A stretch of DNA of 64,000 nucleotides from Leptodontidium sp. MPI-SDFR-AT-0119 (Eukaryota > Ascomycota > Leotiomycetes > Helotiales > Leptodontidiaceae): assembly GCA_020726505.1 (NCBI GenBank), contig JAHLEZ010000006.1:744001-808000 (forward strand), read 5' to 3'. The notes beneath the pieces are model-generated. The model was not told the origin of the DNA and made no database searches. It saw only the letters and a list, made by a program, of their open reading frames with translations. This document shows, piece by piece, positions 23,049 through 36,347 of this stretch (positions within the stretch are counted from its first letter, which is position 1; each line of letters begins with the position of its first letter). The position numbers and the translations under genes are program-made.

Positions 23049-24508
23049 TCATTCATTCTTTGCTTCAGCTCCGGCTGCCGGGGTGGCAGGAGAAGGTGTC
23101 GCTGTCGTAGCTGGAACTTGCAGTGGTGCTTCCTCAGAGACGGATTGGGAACGGAGCAGATGGGAGGCGATGGAGGGTTCATGGGTAATTGATGCATTGG
23201 TGTGAAGCTCGCTAACTTGTCGCTCTGTCGACAGTCAGTATTTCATATTTCTCTACATTTGTAAAGGAGGCATACCCAATTCTCTGATTCGCTGTCTCAA
23301 CATCTGGTTCTCTCTTACTATTATCTGAGTCTCTGCTTGATAGAATGCACTCTCATCCCGCCCACCAAGATTCCAAGTCTCGCCACCTTCACCACTGATA
23401 GAAGTTGATCTCATCCTTGGTGATGCTGTTCGACTAGGTGTTCTCGATCGTCTATGTTGGAGATCTGCCCTAGCGAGATCAAATGAACTGCGTGGGTGGA
23501 GGGCTGCTGATGGAGAACGGGGTGTAGACATGGCCGAGTGGCGAGCATTTTGGTTGGAGAAGGACATTGAACGCTCTGAAGTTGGCGTAGATTCGTCGAT
23601 TACAGGAGCTGTTCCGTGGTTTTGGTCGGTAGCTCCTCGAGCAAGCTGTAGTTGTTGAAGTTCCTGCTGTTGAGTCCGGATCATTTGCAGCAGTCGGTTC
23701 TAAATATCAGTCAGTTTTTGTCTGCACGTCAAGTCCATACATAATTTCCAACGCTGGTGTTCACTCGAATCCAGACAAGGACCTTTCTTTGATCTGTAAC
23801 TTCGGGCATTTAAACCATCAGAGGGACGACATACAACTTGCGCCTCTTGCTCCTGCTCTATTTCCTGATGTATTTCTCCCAAACTCGGTGCACGAAAATG
23901 GTGAGGGTCTCCAGTAGCCATTATCGGCGAGCCTGTTAGAGAGTGTGGACTGGAGGTTCGATAGCCTGAGACTTGGGATTCGTTGACCATTTCGCCAGGT
24001 GAAGGTATGGAGGGGTCGTTAAGTTGTAAATTCATCAAGACTGTGGAGCGTCTTCTGCCAGCATGGGAGGGTTGCCGATTTCTTGTGATGGAGCTGCTCG
24101 AGGAACCTACAATTGTCATATTAGCATAAGAATTCTGACTAGGTCTTGTGACAAGAGGTCTATTCTGGTCTGTCATGCAACTGTAGGGTGACCGTCCGCA
24201 GGTCACCCAACTGGGAGCAGCTGGGCATCTGCGGAGAGCGGGGACCCCAGCGAATTCCCTCCCTTTGCAGATAGACACAATAAGAAATCGTACATACGTC
24301 TCGAATCTTCTTGTTGTAGGCCAGCATTCACAGCGGCGGCTGCTTGGAGAGAGGTTGAAGCGGATCGCGGAGAAGGAGAAGGCGTTTGGCCGCGCAGGGC
24401 AGCAGCAGCAGCAGTCTCTCCAGAACTCGATAGTGTCCGTGCCATGGTTGGTGATCCTGAAAGAGATATTGATCTTGAGGGAGGAAGGGAGTTTAAATCA
24501 GGAGCCAT
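23049..24508 (-). CDS. Uncharacterised Ser-rich coiled-coil protein
   Basis: Exons 24508-24298, 24106-23835, 23699-23276 and 23224-23049 join in phase to 360 residues. The N-terminal half is Ser/Pro/Ala-rich and low in order (SLSGSPTMARTLSSSGE, then SSSSITRNRQPSHAGRRRS). Two heptad-like stretches follow: EIHQEIEQEQEAQVNRLLQ with IRTQQQELQQLQ, and later ETQIIVRENQMLRQRIRELERQVSEL, separated by another Ser/Arg-rich linker with SRTPSRTASP-type phosphorylation motifs. That arrangement suggests a scaffold or cytoskeleton-associated protein, but I cannot name a family. All four exons have standard GT-AG borders. Confidence 0.72.
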
Positions 24509-27500
24509 TGGAGCTTTGCTATAGCTTTGTTATATGGACTGGACGGTGCTGCTGATGGTGGGGAGTATCGGGTGGAATGGGCCAGGCGACGAGCAAACTG
24601 GTATGGAGGGGGATGTCGGAAGAGAAGGGACTCAAGGGGATTGGAGGAAAGAGTGTCGCCTGCGATCAAATCAAATGATGGCGTAGGTTCTAGGGATCTG
24701 GGGATCGGACCGGCAAACTGAGTGAGGTAAGGTGAGTCAAGTTGGTAGAAAGGAGCGTGATCGTGATGTTTGTTGAAAGTTGGAGGTCTGGGCTGGAAGC
24801 TCCTCCGCCCGCCTTGTGACGATGATCGCTTGCAGTGGGACCAGACCAGGGAGGGTCCTGGTGAGCTTCTCCTTGGCATGATCTGGACATGAGCACCTAC
24901 AAACTTCAACATTTGGCTCACCTATTTTGATATCTTCAATTTCTACAATTCAAGTCCCATGTCACGCACATTGACGACTTCCGCACGGCCAATAATTCTA
25001 AACAAAGCTACGACGCCAGAAATATTCAAGACAGCTACTCCGTATGGTACTTGCAGATAAGCACAATCGACACAACTGCCAGCCCAGTCCATGCCATCCG
25101 GACAACAACCCCGATTGTCTCAGCCACCAACATTGATCTTACTGAACTCGTCGTAGGAACAAACCGCCTAGAGAAATGTCCGAACGATCACGGGAGAGAT
25201 TTGAAAAGAATTTTGGTTCTGACCATGAAGCTGCGGCTTGGCATTGCGAAGTGGCACGATCAGACCACCAAAAGCACTCGACTCTTCCATACCAACTGAC
25301 AAAAAGTAATGGTTTCCGGGATGGCGAAAGAGCAATTTCCCTCATCGTGGCAACAATTTATTATGAGTGTGTTCGACGTCATTGACTCATTCATAGGCTA
25401 TGGAGACCTGATGACGACTGCATCTCACGACTACAGACCACAGGAAGTCTCCTGACGGTCAATGGATTTGCCAATATAAACAAATACCGGTACTAGTATC
25501 AAGCCGGAACCAGAACCTCATTTAGCTGGCGGACCGTTGGTGATATGCTAATCGCCAAGTCCAGAACAGTCCAACAAATGTTACCGCAGCTAATCGAGGA
25601 TGGCCTTTCCCAAGTTATCCAAATTCAGAAATCATCTTCAACAGCGAACAACGCAAAGCAGAGAGATTCTCAAAACTGTCAGACAACTTATCAATAGTCA
25701 TGGGCACGTTTCTACTGTATGGCAATCGTTCCTCCAAACAGATATCACAAGACAAGTTCGATAAAGTAATCAGCGATGAAATCGGTATTTAACCGCCGAG
25801 CTCCTGTTGGTGATCTTCAAAGTCACAATTGAAAAATCAATACTCAACCCCACATAAGTCCAACCAAACAAACCATGGATCTTTCCAGTATCGAAACTTC
25901 CCAGAGTCAGGATGACCCCTCCTCCTTCTCTTCAATACAGTACCATGGTGGGGACGGACTCGTCACTTTGATTCGCAACACGTCGAAAAAGAGGTTAAAA
26001 ACGACACTAAGGAAAAAGCAAAATATATCTATCACCCAGCCAGGCGGTGCATCGATCTCATCAGGCTTAGTTCTACTTTTCTTCTTTCACCCACAGCACG
26101 GACAATCAAACCAAGGTATCCTGGTATCTTATCAAGTTATCCCAGTGCCATAGGGCTCTGCCCTGCCATGGATGCCATCGGGAATTAATTAATGAACTGC
26201 CAGGCTGCCAGCCAGTCAGCCAGCCCCTTTCAGCTTGGGAGCAGTTCATCTCACCCGCAAATCATTTCCCAACCTATCTCAGGAATCAGGAGGAAGTCAG
26301 GAGTCAACAAGAGTCTGGCTCGTGCCGATACTTCAGACGAGAAAGTTTTCTTCCCCTGAGTTAGCAGTCTGCGCCGGGAAAGAGAAAGTCAAATGAAAAG
26401 CAAAACAAGCCAACAGTTTCTTGGACATGTTTCAACCCGGATCGTACAGTACCGCATCGCATCGCATCGTGTGGGTGTGGGTGGGTGATGGTTGATTTTT
26501 CGTGCAGCAGCTCGCAGCTCGCAGTGCAGAAAGGTCAAACTCTGATCAGCCACCAAAAGGAAGATTTACTGTGGAGGGCGGTGGCCCTAATGCAGGCACA
26601 GAACGCACAGCACAGGCACGATGTTTTCTTTTCATTTTCCGCTTTTCCTGGGGCAAGGGAAGGGAAGGCAAGCCGTGGTAGACCTGGCTGGGACGAAGTC
26701 AGCAATTACATGTGTTGTGGCTGCAGTACGCTGCAATTGTATGCCTGCTGCACTCCATCTTTGATATGAGACAGGGGTACATTTGTATGGAAGTATAGCT
26801 CGAGTTGTCGCCCATACGATCTTCAACATCCAACACCTATCATGCCTTTATTGATCAACACAATACTGTACTCTTTTATTGACTCGATTGTCGCTAAGGT
26901 AGAGTCAATAGCCCCTGGCGCGGGTGTATTTCTTCGGAGGTTTTGCTACCAGTGTGCACCCCGTCCGCTAAGCACAACGCCTCTGAGAAGCTGCGGAGCT
27001 GTGATTTGACAATCGGCCATCATCGATGTGCTTTCCCCTGGCCGGATGCAGGGGAGAGCTGGGCCAGAAAGCATGGGCTTAAAATACTCATCCTAGCTTG
27101 TGAACACTCCCTAACAGAGCAGCTGGTGGGTGCCATCCTAGACTGGACTACTACCGGACAACACCCGTGCGTAAGCTCTCCTCTCCTCTCCTCTGCTCTG
27201 CTCGCGTTCTCCCCCCATCTCCATCCATATCAAAAAGAGAACAGACCCGTTCCTTTCCCTTCCCGTTCCATCCCCATCCTAGCATCTCATGTCATGTCAT
27301 GTTTTTTCTCCTCTCCTCTCTTCCTCTTCTCTGCTCCTTCCTCTCCCCGCTGACTCTTCTGTCGCGTCCTGCTGCTGCTTGCTGTACCGTTGCGGCTCTT
27401 CTTGATGCCTTCATTTCTTGCGTCAATACCTATGCGCTCTTCCCTACCTCGTTCTTCTCTGTCTCTTTGATGCTTGCTATCTATTCCGTGTTTTCTTTTG

Positions 27501-28020
27501 CCCCTCAGAACGGACTCACTTCGCGACACCCACCCAACCCCACACGCGTCAGCCTCAACACTCTTCTCAAACACCAGTCGACCGACCTTCTTCGCGGCCA
27601 GCCTTCTTTTGACGACACTGAACTTTCCTTGCGCCTGGGAATTTCCCGATCTCGATTTCATATACCATTTGTCTTTGCGCTTTACTTGCCGGTCATTGAA
27701 TACTGACTGGTTCGATTCACCTCGATATCTGACATCGACCGACCCCTCCTTCGATTTGAAACATTTCCGACATTCACCTCTCCACGAAACAAAACGAAAC
27801 ATTAAGACTTGCCGAGAGCTCCCCCGCATCTGCGCCCCGAATTGGCTGAAACGGAACGAGGACGTGGAAGTTGAAGGCCACTTTCGACGATAACGAGTCT
27901 CGAAAGTTAGTGAGATATACCTTCCATCTACAATATCAGAGACGAGATTCGAGATACAACAACAAAGTAGAAGGGGTCAAATCTACTCCATACTGCCAGG
28001 AAAAGGACCACATACCAGCG
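24509..28020. other. Long divergent intergenic region
   Basis: About 3.5 kb between two divergent genes. The last 0.9 kb (27150-28020) is strongly pyrimidine-rich on the plus strand (CTCCTCTCC-type runs), as expected for the leader and promoter of the PH-domain gene. Several small open frames exist (25875-26153 plus strand, 24493-24921 minus strand) but none shows a domain or consistent splicing. CAGCC repeats occur at about 26200-26225. Confidence 0.45.
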
Positions 28021-30980
28021 ATGGCAGACGCCAATGATTCTGCGCCGACTGTGGTTGGAGGTTTAGATGATCTTCCCCAATTGAACTCAACCTTCAACTC
28101 CAATCGCAGAGAAAGACCGCCAATGATCAACTTGTCTACTGGAGATGTTGCCAGTCGGGTTCCTCTACGGCAGCCAAAGGTTCAGAGAAAGGATTCAAGG
28201 GGTGGATTACGGGGAATGTTCACACGGAATAAAACAGAGAAAGCTGTTGTCATATCACCTCTGATTGAGGAAACTCCTCCATTGTCCAGCTTTTCTGAAA
28301 GATCAATGAGAGCCGTGGCAGAAGCAAGCCTACCACGAAGCCTCTCCGTGAAGATGGCGAAGCAGAAATCAGACAAATCCGCACCAGTGACAGAGATTCC
28401 GCTCCCAGCTACTCCAGCGAGGTCAACTACTAAATCCTCACGGATGAACCTGAGATCGAAATCTGTTAAATCTGTCAAATCTGTCAAGACACCCAGCAAA
28501 CCAACTCCGAAATCACCAAGTACCAAGTCTTCTCCACGGCCACCCACACGGACATCGGCAGCTTGGGACCCCCCACCACTCTTCCAGGCCTATCCGCAAG
28601 CAATCAAACACGCCCAACTCTCGGCCTCAACACTATCTGCTGACGCCATTCTTCGGATGAGCAACCACAAGAGAAACAACAGTCTCAGAGACGAGATTGC
28701 CCAGACGGAAGCCACAGATCTAACGACTGCAGCGGCAAAGAAGGCGGAGAAGGTAAAGAGTAAGCACAAACGACAGATCTCGGGCTCGCTATCAAAGGCG
28801 GATTGGATCCAGAAGATTTTCGTTTTGGTCACTTCTGGTTATTTACTACAGTATTCTGGAGAGGGGTCATTTGATAGGTTACCGGAGAAGATGATGCAGC
28901 TGGGGAAGGACTCAGGTAGGTTAAAAGCTTTCTTTGCGTTGAGAGATTGGTCTTGCTAATTGAGTCAGTGGCCTTTGCTAGTGATGTGATTCCTGGAAGA
29001 CATTGGGTATTGCAGATTTCCCAAGCCATGGATTCTGATGGTACTCCAGCATCAGACTCAAGGTCTCTATTATCACGCCTTGCATTCAGGGGTGCGGATT
29101 ATCGGAGATCGGCAACAAGTTTGCTGCTAGTCCTGGACAGTGCTGAAGATATGGACTCGTGGATAGCAGTTGTGAGGCGAGAAATCGAGGCGTTAGGCGG
29201 CAAGAAGCATGTTTCAGAAACAGGCAAACCCAAACCAGACGACAAGGTTATGCAATTGAGAGCACAGCCAAGCCATCGATATCTGATCCACAGAAATACA
29301 GATGAAGCAACTGACCCCTCATCACCTCGTATCCCCTCATTCGGACCTCCACCATGGATCAAGGAGAAAGACAACGAGTTGCAGAAGAAGCTAGAGGAGG
29401 CAACTTCAGAACTGATACGACCACAATCTTCATCCATCCGACCTTTAACGGGACACCATTCTATAGCGGGAAGTGTAACGTCAAACGACGGACGCCAACT
29501 AGAGAGTTTGAGAGATAGCTCCCACAGATTCTCATACGTATCGTCTGGTCAGCGGACTTTGATCACGACTCAAGGCTCCTCGCCAGCTTCATCACCAACC
29601 CGCGAAAGCGCAAGTTTTGACGACATGCTACCTAAGTCCTCCATCGACGACAAAGAAACGCATCTCGGACCCAACGCAGCAGCCGTCAACGAACGCAGGC
29701 GATCCATGCAAACCATGCACGTCCCCGTGCCCGAGTCACAACCCACAGCCAAACTGCACCGGCACTCTACATATGGCGGTCCTCCCAGCGTCAACCGGAG
29801 CCGCTCTCCAGGTCTTACACCGAATTTCAGCGTGCCGAATTCTTCGATGAAGAGATATTCTATGGTTAAGAGCCCAACTCCACCTATGAATACGACACCA
29901 CCAATCCCCACCAAACCAAATCGAAATTCGATCATGAAAGGGACGAGAAAAGGACCTCCCTCAGCCCTGCACGTCCCACGCTCTCTATCCCCCGTGAAAG
30001 CCTCCCCAAAAAAGGCACCCGCACCAATGGTCTTCACCACTTCCTCCTCCCTAACCCATCCCCAAGCCCAAACCTACTTGGTCCAAAACGCCAAACCATC
30101 CATGATAACTATCCCACCACGGTCACCCTCAACAACCACGCCCAAAACTAGCGGAATGCCTACTCCTCCCCCCCGCCGCATGTCAAGCCTCACACCACTC
30201 GCTCCCCACGAGTCGGCACGGATAGATTTCCACCTCCCGCGCCGGTATTCGAGTATGCAGACGCTGAGGGATGAAAGCGAGAAACATTCGAGGAATGGGC
30301 TTGAGGCACCATTGAGACCTGCGCCATTACCGAGCTCGCCGTTTGTGGAGGGTTTTGAGTTTCCACCTGCGCAACGACAGGATAGGAAACATACTCAGGC
30401 TCAAGCCCAAACGCACAACCAGAACCAGAACCAAAATCATAACTACAATCAAAGACCTCGAAGCAGAGCCTCCGCGCGCTCGCCTCAGCCCGTCCCAGCC
30501 TCGTTTCCAGTCCCAGCTCTAGCAAACACGAAATCAAAAGTCAAGCGGCCCATCAGCATGCAAATCGCTCCCGCGGCAGCTCACCGGAATAATCCATACC
30601 TCTCCAGCAAAATCCACTCCAACTCCCGTTCTCAAGCACACTATCCGCCCCAGAATCCTCACTTATCGCAATTCCCGCCCCGGCCCTTCTCCTCTTCTTC
30701 GTCCAACATGTCCCCCTCTCCTATAAATGGAAACGGGAGAAGCTATGGAAGCTCAGGGTCGGGATATACCTCACCACCCAGCTCACTCATCTCTCCTGGG
30801 CTGCAAAGAGTCAAGGAACACGATATCTCGCACACGGTCATCAACCGCCGCAGTATGCCTACACTCGTCAATGGTCCCCCGCCGGCTCCGCCGCCGGATT
30901 GTGCATTACCACCTTTGCCGCCCCCGGGCAGTTCGAGGGGGAGTGTGGGGAGCAGAGGGAGTATGAGTATACGGGGCTGA
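28021..30980 (+). CDS. PH-domain protein with long disordered tail
   Basis: Two exons, 28021-28915 and 28969-30980, give 968 residues. The first 250 residues are basic and Ser/Pro-rich, with a KSVKSVKSVKTPSK repeat. A pleckstrin-homology-like domain follows at about 258-395: ADWIQKIFVLVTSGYLLQYSG opens it and SAEDMDSWIAVVRREIEALGG gives the closing helix with its conserved Trp. The intron falls in the middle of this domain. The remainder is disordered, rich in Ser, Pro, Arg and His, with an Asn/Gln-rich patch near residues 770-790 and Pro-rich motifs at the end (PPPAPPPDCALPPLPPPG). PH domains bind phosphoinositides or proteins at membranes; the partner is unknown. ATG 28021 is the first in frame. 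Confidence 0.8.
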
Positions 30981-31761
30981 GGATGGTGATGAGCATGAGA
31001 TATGATTCGATATGTAAGGCTTGGAGAGCGTTTTTCTTTGGGGGGGAGGGTGGAATTTGGATTTGCTGCTGGGGGTTTTGTATGACCTGTACATGTACAA
31101 CACGAACGACTATACACCCGAGACATCGATATATACACGGCGAGCGATCGCACCACACCGCACACACCGCACCACGGCCTCGAAAATTCAAGCAGGCAGG
31201 CACAAGCCAGTCCCGACACGAACGAACACACCAGACTAGATTCACCTAGACGTTCCTTTTCATTTTCTTTTTACCGTTCTTTTCAATTCAGCGTTACTCT
31301 TTTTCCCTTATTTTTCAGCTTGGCTCCAGATACTCTGAGCTTGTTTAGATACTTGTATGTGTGTGTATGTACGATATCCTTGTATTTACTTTACGTTGCA
31401 TTGTGGTCCGTTATTATAAGCGAGGTGGTGGGGTGGAAGGAGGGGAGAGGCGTTGTAAGAAGAAAGCTGTGTTATGATATGATATGATATCCATGTAAGA
31501 ATACTAAAAACTAAAGGAAGGGAGGAAGGAAGGTGTATGATATGGGATGAAACGTGTGTGTGATAATTAGAGAAGGGGGAGAGTAAGACAAGAGATGTAA
31601 CAGTTATGTTGATTGACTGATAGAATATGAGTTAATCTACTTCTATAGAAGAGAATAATAAAAAATAAAAAAAATAAAAAATTCAAACTTCAAGCTTCAA
31701 AGCTTCTTTCCCTAGTGTCCATTTTCTTCATATACTTCGGTAATATTGTCCCGTGCGAATT

Positions 31762-31781
31762 GGCTGGCTGGCTGGCTGGCT
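31762..31781 (+). repeat. (GGCT)5 microsatellite
   Basis: Five perfect tetranucleotide copies in a non-coding convergent region. Confidence 0.95.
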
Positions 31782-32259
31782 CAAACTTTTGAATTTTTAT
31801 TTCGCACTCACCTGCTGGCTCCGCTCGATCTAAAAGACTTACTACTTACCTAGGAATCTAGGATTTGAATTCCAATTTGATAAATGTGTTTTAAATGACC
31901 TTTCTTTCATTTATTCGTTCGTTCATTAGAGATTACAAATTTAGACTAAAAACCAAGTGTGGGGGGATTGAGGTTGAGAATTAAGATATAATCAATTTTC
32001 TTAGATAAAATGAATAAATGAACGAACGAACGAATATACGTACACTTTCTTTCTTTTGTTTGGTTTTTGAACTACTTTATGTATATGGGTGTATGCACGC
32101 GTGTTCTTGGAGCGATGCAACTTTAAGGAAGAAATGAAAGGAGAGGAAAGGAGAGCAGAGAATAATACTTGAAACATATATATTCTATTCCAACTAACAT
32201 AAAACAACAAACATGGGATTCTCGAAACAAAAACAAAAACGGACACAGACTCTCCAGCT

Positions 32260-32286
32260 ATCCATCCATCCATCCATCCATCCATC
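32260..32286 (+). repeat. (ATCC)n microsatellite
   Basis: Nearly seven perfect copies of the tetranucleotide in a non-coding convergent region. Confidence 0.95.
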
Positions 32287-32898
32287 TTTTTAAAAGTTTT
32301 TAAACTTCCCCCTTACAGTACTTACCTCAATATAGTCCTTGCTTGTGGTGCTACTACAGACTACTTAATACATACTTCTCTTACACTCGACGCTGATCAC
32401 TAACCCATTCCCGTAATCTCACAAATAAAGGAAGTGTAAGTATTCATGATAAATAACTCAAAAGAATTATCCATCTCAAATTAGCTAGGGAAAAAAAGGG
32501 GAAAAAGACACCCATCTCACAAGCTCTTACACTGAAACCAATGCCGCGACTCGCGAGCCAGCTCCGCAGGACCGCATACGCATCACAGTCGAGTAGGTAG
32601 GTGAGTATTCATCAATACAATTGCTCATTGCTTGCTTGCATACATGCTTACATGCTTACATACATACATAAATACAATCCAGGCTAGCTAACTAGCTACC
32701 CGGACTGACCATTCTATTCCTACAAATGCACATCTGCTCAATTATTTTCTGTGATCGTATTGCGTTCTCACTCACTCACCCAGTCGATCAATTCAAAACA
32801 AATCTGCTGAATCGCAAATTGACTGAACCCTGTGACTAGTTGCCAAATGCCCCGGAAACGCCTGATGCAGAAAGAAGGAAGAGCTACATTTGAGACCT

Positions 32899-35535
32899 TC
32901 ATTGAAATACAATGCTAGGGAAATATTTCCGCGCGGAGATGTTGACGTGGTATTCGTGGATGCCTTCTAAGGTCGCTGCGTATCTGGGGTTGGGTGTTAG
33001 ATTTTGTCAATTTATAGTGTTTGAATATGAGTGTTAAGAGCTGAGAGTTGAGGTAACTTGTTGGGGAAAGTGGAGAGAGAGATAGAAAGGGGTAGAAAGG
33101 CAACTTACAGAATCCTCCCATCAGGACTCCAACAACAGCCCATAGTCTCAGCAGCCCTCAATACACCCTCCAATAAACCATTCTCATCTCTCGAAAGAGT
33201 ACCAATCCCAAACGTCGTCCCATCGTCCGTTGGTCTCCAGGGCTGCCGAAGACGATGTGCGAATTCCCGAGGGTTGATACTAATATTCTGTTCATCATCT
33301 GCAATTCCAATGCCGACACGTAACCTAGTCGATCGAGTGATCGGTGCACCGACCTGCCGCGCTGCGCGGTAGATAGACTCGATATCCGGCCAGGGAGTGT
33401 TCGATTCCGGTGCCCTGCCAGTGTCAGAACCAGCGGGAGAGTCTCGACGGCCTGGTGCTAAAGTCAGGCGCTCGAGGCCAGAGAACGTGTCGTCGTTTCG
33501 GGGGGCGCTGAGTGGTTCGCGCTCGATGGCATTCTCGGCTGCGGCTAGGAGCATGGAACTTCTTCGTCTGGGTTCTTGTTGTTGGAGTTGGGTGCGGCGT
33601 GCGTTCTCGCGGTTGCGTTCCTCCATGAATGCACGGAAGGAGGCGGCTGAGCGGTCAGGGGCTACGAAGTCACGGAGGGAGGTTGGAAGGCCAGAGTTGG
33701 AGACTAGGCGGCTGGTGCTTGATTCACCGCTTGTTGCTGTGGTTGATGTTGTGGTTGTGCGGCGTCCTTCGGCCCAGGGGCCCCATCTCGATGTTGCTGA
33801 TGCTTCGGCTAGGACTTCTCGTGCTGCGTTAGCTGCGTCTCTCTGCCGCCGTGCGATACGAGATACTTCGAGAACGTCTAGTTCGGCTGGAGTTGGTGGT
33901 TCTTGGTCCCTGTCTAGCAACTCTCGTGTAAGACTTCTCAACTGTCGTCTTTCGAGATCGGCTCCGAGATAATCTGGTGTGCTGGATGATGGTGATTCGG
34001 TGCGTAGATTTCGCAGTCCGAATCTTTGACCGTATCGATCTGATAATGTTATTCTTTCTACGTTTTCTTCGCTGGAGTTTATTAGAATAAGTTGGCGTGA
34101 GTTGAAGAGTGTTCGGACGTCGGCTACTCCAACTCGGCCACTTGATTCTGTCCAAGCCTTTAAAAGTCAGTGCATGATTTTGCAATAAATCCAGACAGAT
34201 GTAAAAGCCGACGGATGGCAAATACCATATTTATCACACGACTTGCTTTGCAAGCTGATAGAAAACCTAATTTTACTTACAAGAAGATCAAACGGTCCTG
34301 GTGAGAACTCCATTGCTCGAACAGCTCCAGCTTGACGACCAGGTCTCGAAGTGGTAAATGATACCATCAACGAATGTGTCTCCGTAAGACATTCGGCATC
34401 GAAGATGGAAATGATCCCATATTGAGTTGCAACAGCCAGATATTTTCCAGATCTTGAGAAGGAAAGAGCAAAGCTTCCTCTCATCTGAGATCTGTCTGCC
34501 TGCCGTTGGCTCTCTAATTGTATCCTCCCTGCTAAAGCCCATTCGTAAACAGTGCTTCGCTTGTTCTCGAACCATTCTCGCCTTGACTCCGCCTTGGGCA
34601 TTCTCTTATGAATGTATAGAAAGGGATCATCGCAGATCGCAACAAGTAATTCTCCATCGGGGGATATCGCTGAGCGGTTGACAAAATCGGGCAGCTTCAA
34701 TGTCTCCAGGGTATCCGAAGTGGCCACATTCAGGATTGAAACAGTACAATCATTGTTTGACACGACAGCCACGGGCACCTTGTAGACTCGCTCCGACAGA
34801 TCCTCTCTCGGCGACCAAAGTGTGATGCAATTGACAATTTCCGCTCCAATCTTCTCACAATGGGTAGTTGTGGTTCGGCCTCGAATTCTTCGATACGCAT
34901 CGATCATTTCTCCAATGTTTGATGAACGGCGAGTAGGATCAAGATCCAACGGTAACCGGGAATCAGGATCAGCATCTAGGAATGAAGACGTATCAAATGC
35001 AATTGACCTGTCCTTCAGGGATATAGCGGTGTAGTTTCCATTATCTCCTCCACAACATAACCAGTCTTTAGAAGCGACAAGACATCGAGGAAGGAAGGTG
35101 AGTGATGTGATGAGCTCGCGTTCTCGAGTTTTGGAGTTGATGGAGACAATGTCGGTTCCATTGGGAAAGTAGACAACATCTTGCTCTGGGGAGCTTATGA
35201 GGGACCGTAATTGCCAATGACTAGAAAGGATGTTGTCAGCACAATTGATTGCTTGTGTGAAACGGCTGCAGATGTAGAAATAGCTTCGGATGTCCCAAAT
35301 ACATCTCAGTGCAGGCGCACCCGCAGACTGTTTGGTGATATCCATCCATAGTATGGCCGTCCAAGTGTATCCACTCACCTAGTGTCTATTGTAGCCCGGT
35401 AGTACTTTCGACGAGTCGGTAGGATAAGATCCTCTGTGGCATGGTGTCTGCGAATATCATATTAGTACTTGCTTGCATTTAGAGCGACATTGCACAAGCG
35501 TACAAGCTTTCTTCTTTGACAGCCATGGCTGCCAT
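32899..35535 (-). CDS. WD40-like DUF2415 protein
   Basis: Five exons (35535-35504, 35447-35379, 35220-34281, 34157-33109, 32983-32899) join in phase to 724 residues. The start MAAMAVKEESL was chosen because only this 32-base first exon enters TEDLILPTRRKYYRATID in the right phase. HWQLRSLISSPEQDVVYFPNGTDI and the following blade-like segments (LVASKDWLCCGGDNGNYTAI, AISPDGELLVAICDDPFLYI, ALSFSRSGKYLAVATQYGIISIFD) indicate a beta-propeller. AMEFSPGPFDLL joined to AWTESSGRVGVADVR matches my memory of the DUF2415 motif in fungal WD proteins. An Arg/Ser-rich disordered insert follows, and the last propeller strands return at the C-terminus (CCWSPDGRILYAATLEGIHEYHVN). The molecular role is unknown; such proteins usually act as scaffolds. 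Confidence 0.82.
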
Positions 35536-36347
35536 GCGCTGCAGAGCGCGATCTCATGAAGCTCTTCCAAGACACACAAAGTAGTGGCAGATCCTGGGAT
35601 TGGTGTTTCTGGGAAATGTAGGACGATATCTCGAGGAACTGAAATGAGGTGCTGACAGGTCAGTGAATTGGATGTAAACAAGATGGTCGAGATTGGATGC
35701 ACTGTGGTGTCTTTGGTCTTGTGCTGTCTTGTCGCATTATCCTACCTCGCCAGCTGCATCAACATCGACGTCAAGGCCGAGTGATGGTGGAGTCGGCATT
35801 CTGGCAAACAGTCCCGGGTTGATGCAGTCATGCCTGAGGTCGGTCATAACAAAGGGCTTCCAGGTTGAGCCGAACAAAACATATCTCCTTTGATACTTAG
35901 GTACTATCCTATCCGACCAAGCCGTAAAGGTGTACTGTATGTTATTAAACCCTTAGGAAATTCAAAATTAAACAAACATATCTTCCGATAATATCCAAAG
36001 TCACAATACTTTGATAGATCCATCCAGGGTCACCACTCGCTCGTGAACTCGAGCAAAGTAATTCCAAAGGCTTCCAATTCTCCTCTGAGGGTCTCTTGCC
36101 GCTTTTGCTCCACCGGTGCCAGCCACCCCCCTGTTCCTTGCGCGACACTCCGATTGGCCAACCATGCTTTTCATCGTCAATTTGCGCTAAGAAGTTTTTC
36201 GAACCTTCCGTGCATTCATTCTTCACTCCTCGTCCCCTTCTCTACCTTCAACCATAAAAATCCATCTCTCCTTTCTTGCAACACCTCTCTCCCATCTTCA
36301 TCAACACCTCTCCCATACCTTCTCTTAATCTTTTCGCGACCGCCAAT
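35536..36347. promoter_or_regulatory. Divergent promoter region of DUF2415 and mitochondrial HSP70 genes
   Basis: About 0.8 kb between divergent starts. AGAAGTTTTTCGAACCTTC at about 36190 on the plus strand resembles repeated GAA/TTC heat-shock elements, about 160 bases before the HSP70 start. The motif is seen; its function is inferred. Confidence 0.45.

Larger units (their letters stand above)
30981..32898. other. Convergent intergenic region with simple repeats
   Basis: About 1.9 kb between convergent genes. It holds A/T-rich sequence and microsatellites: five GGCT units at 31762-31781, TTCG/GAAC tetramers near 31915 and 32022, and ATCC units at 32260-32286. No gene recognised. Confidence 0.55.

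Noticed and set aside
25875..26153. Plus-strand small open frame
   Set aside because: No domain and no splice support; upstream of the PH-domain gene.
31400..32400. Clusters of tetranucleotide repeats as a possible CRISPR-like array
   Set aside because: Simple microsatellites without spacers; CRISPR is not expected in a fungal nuclear genome.
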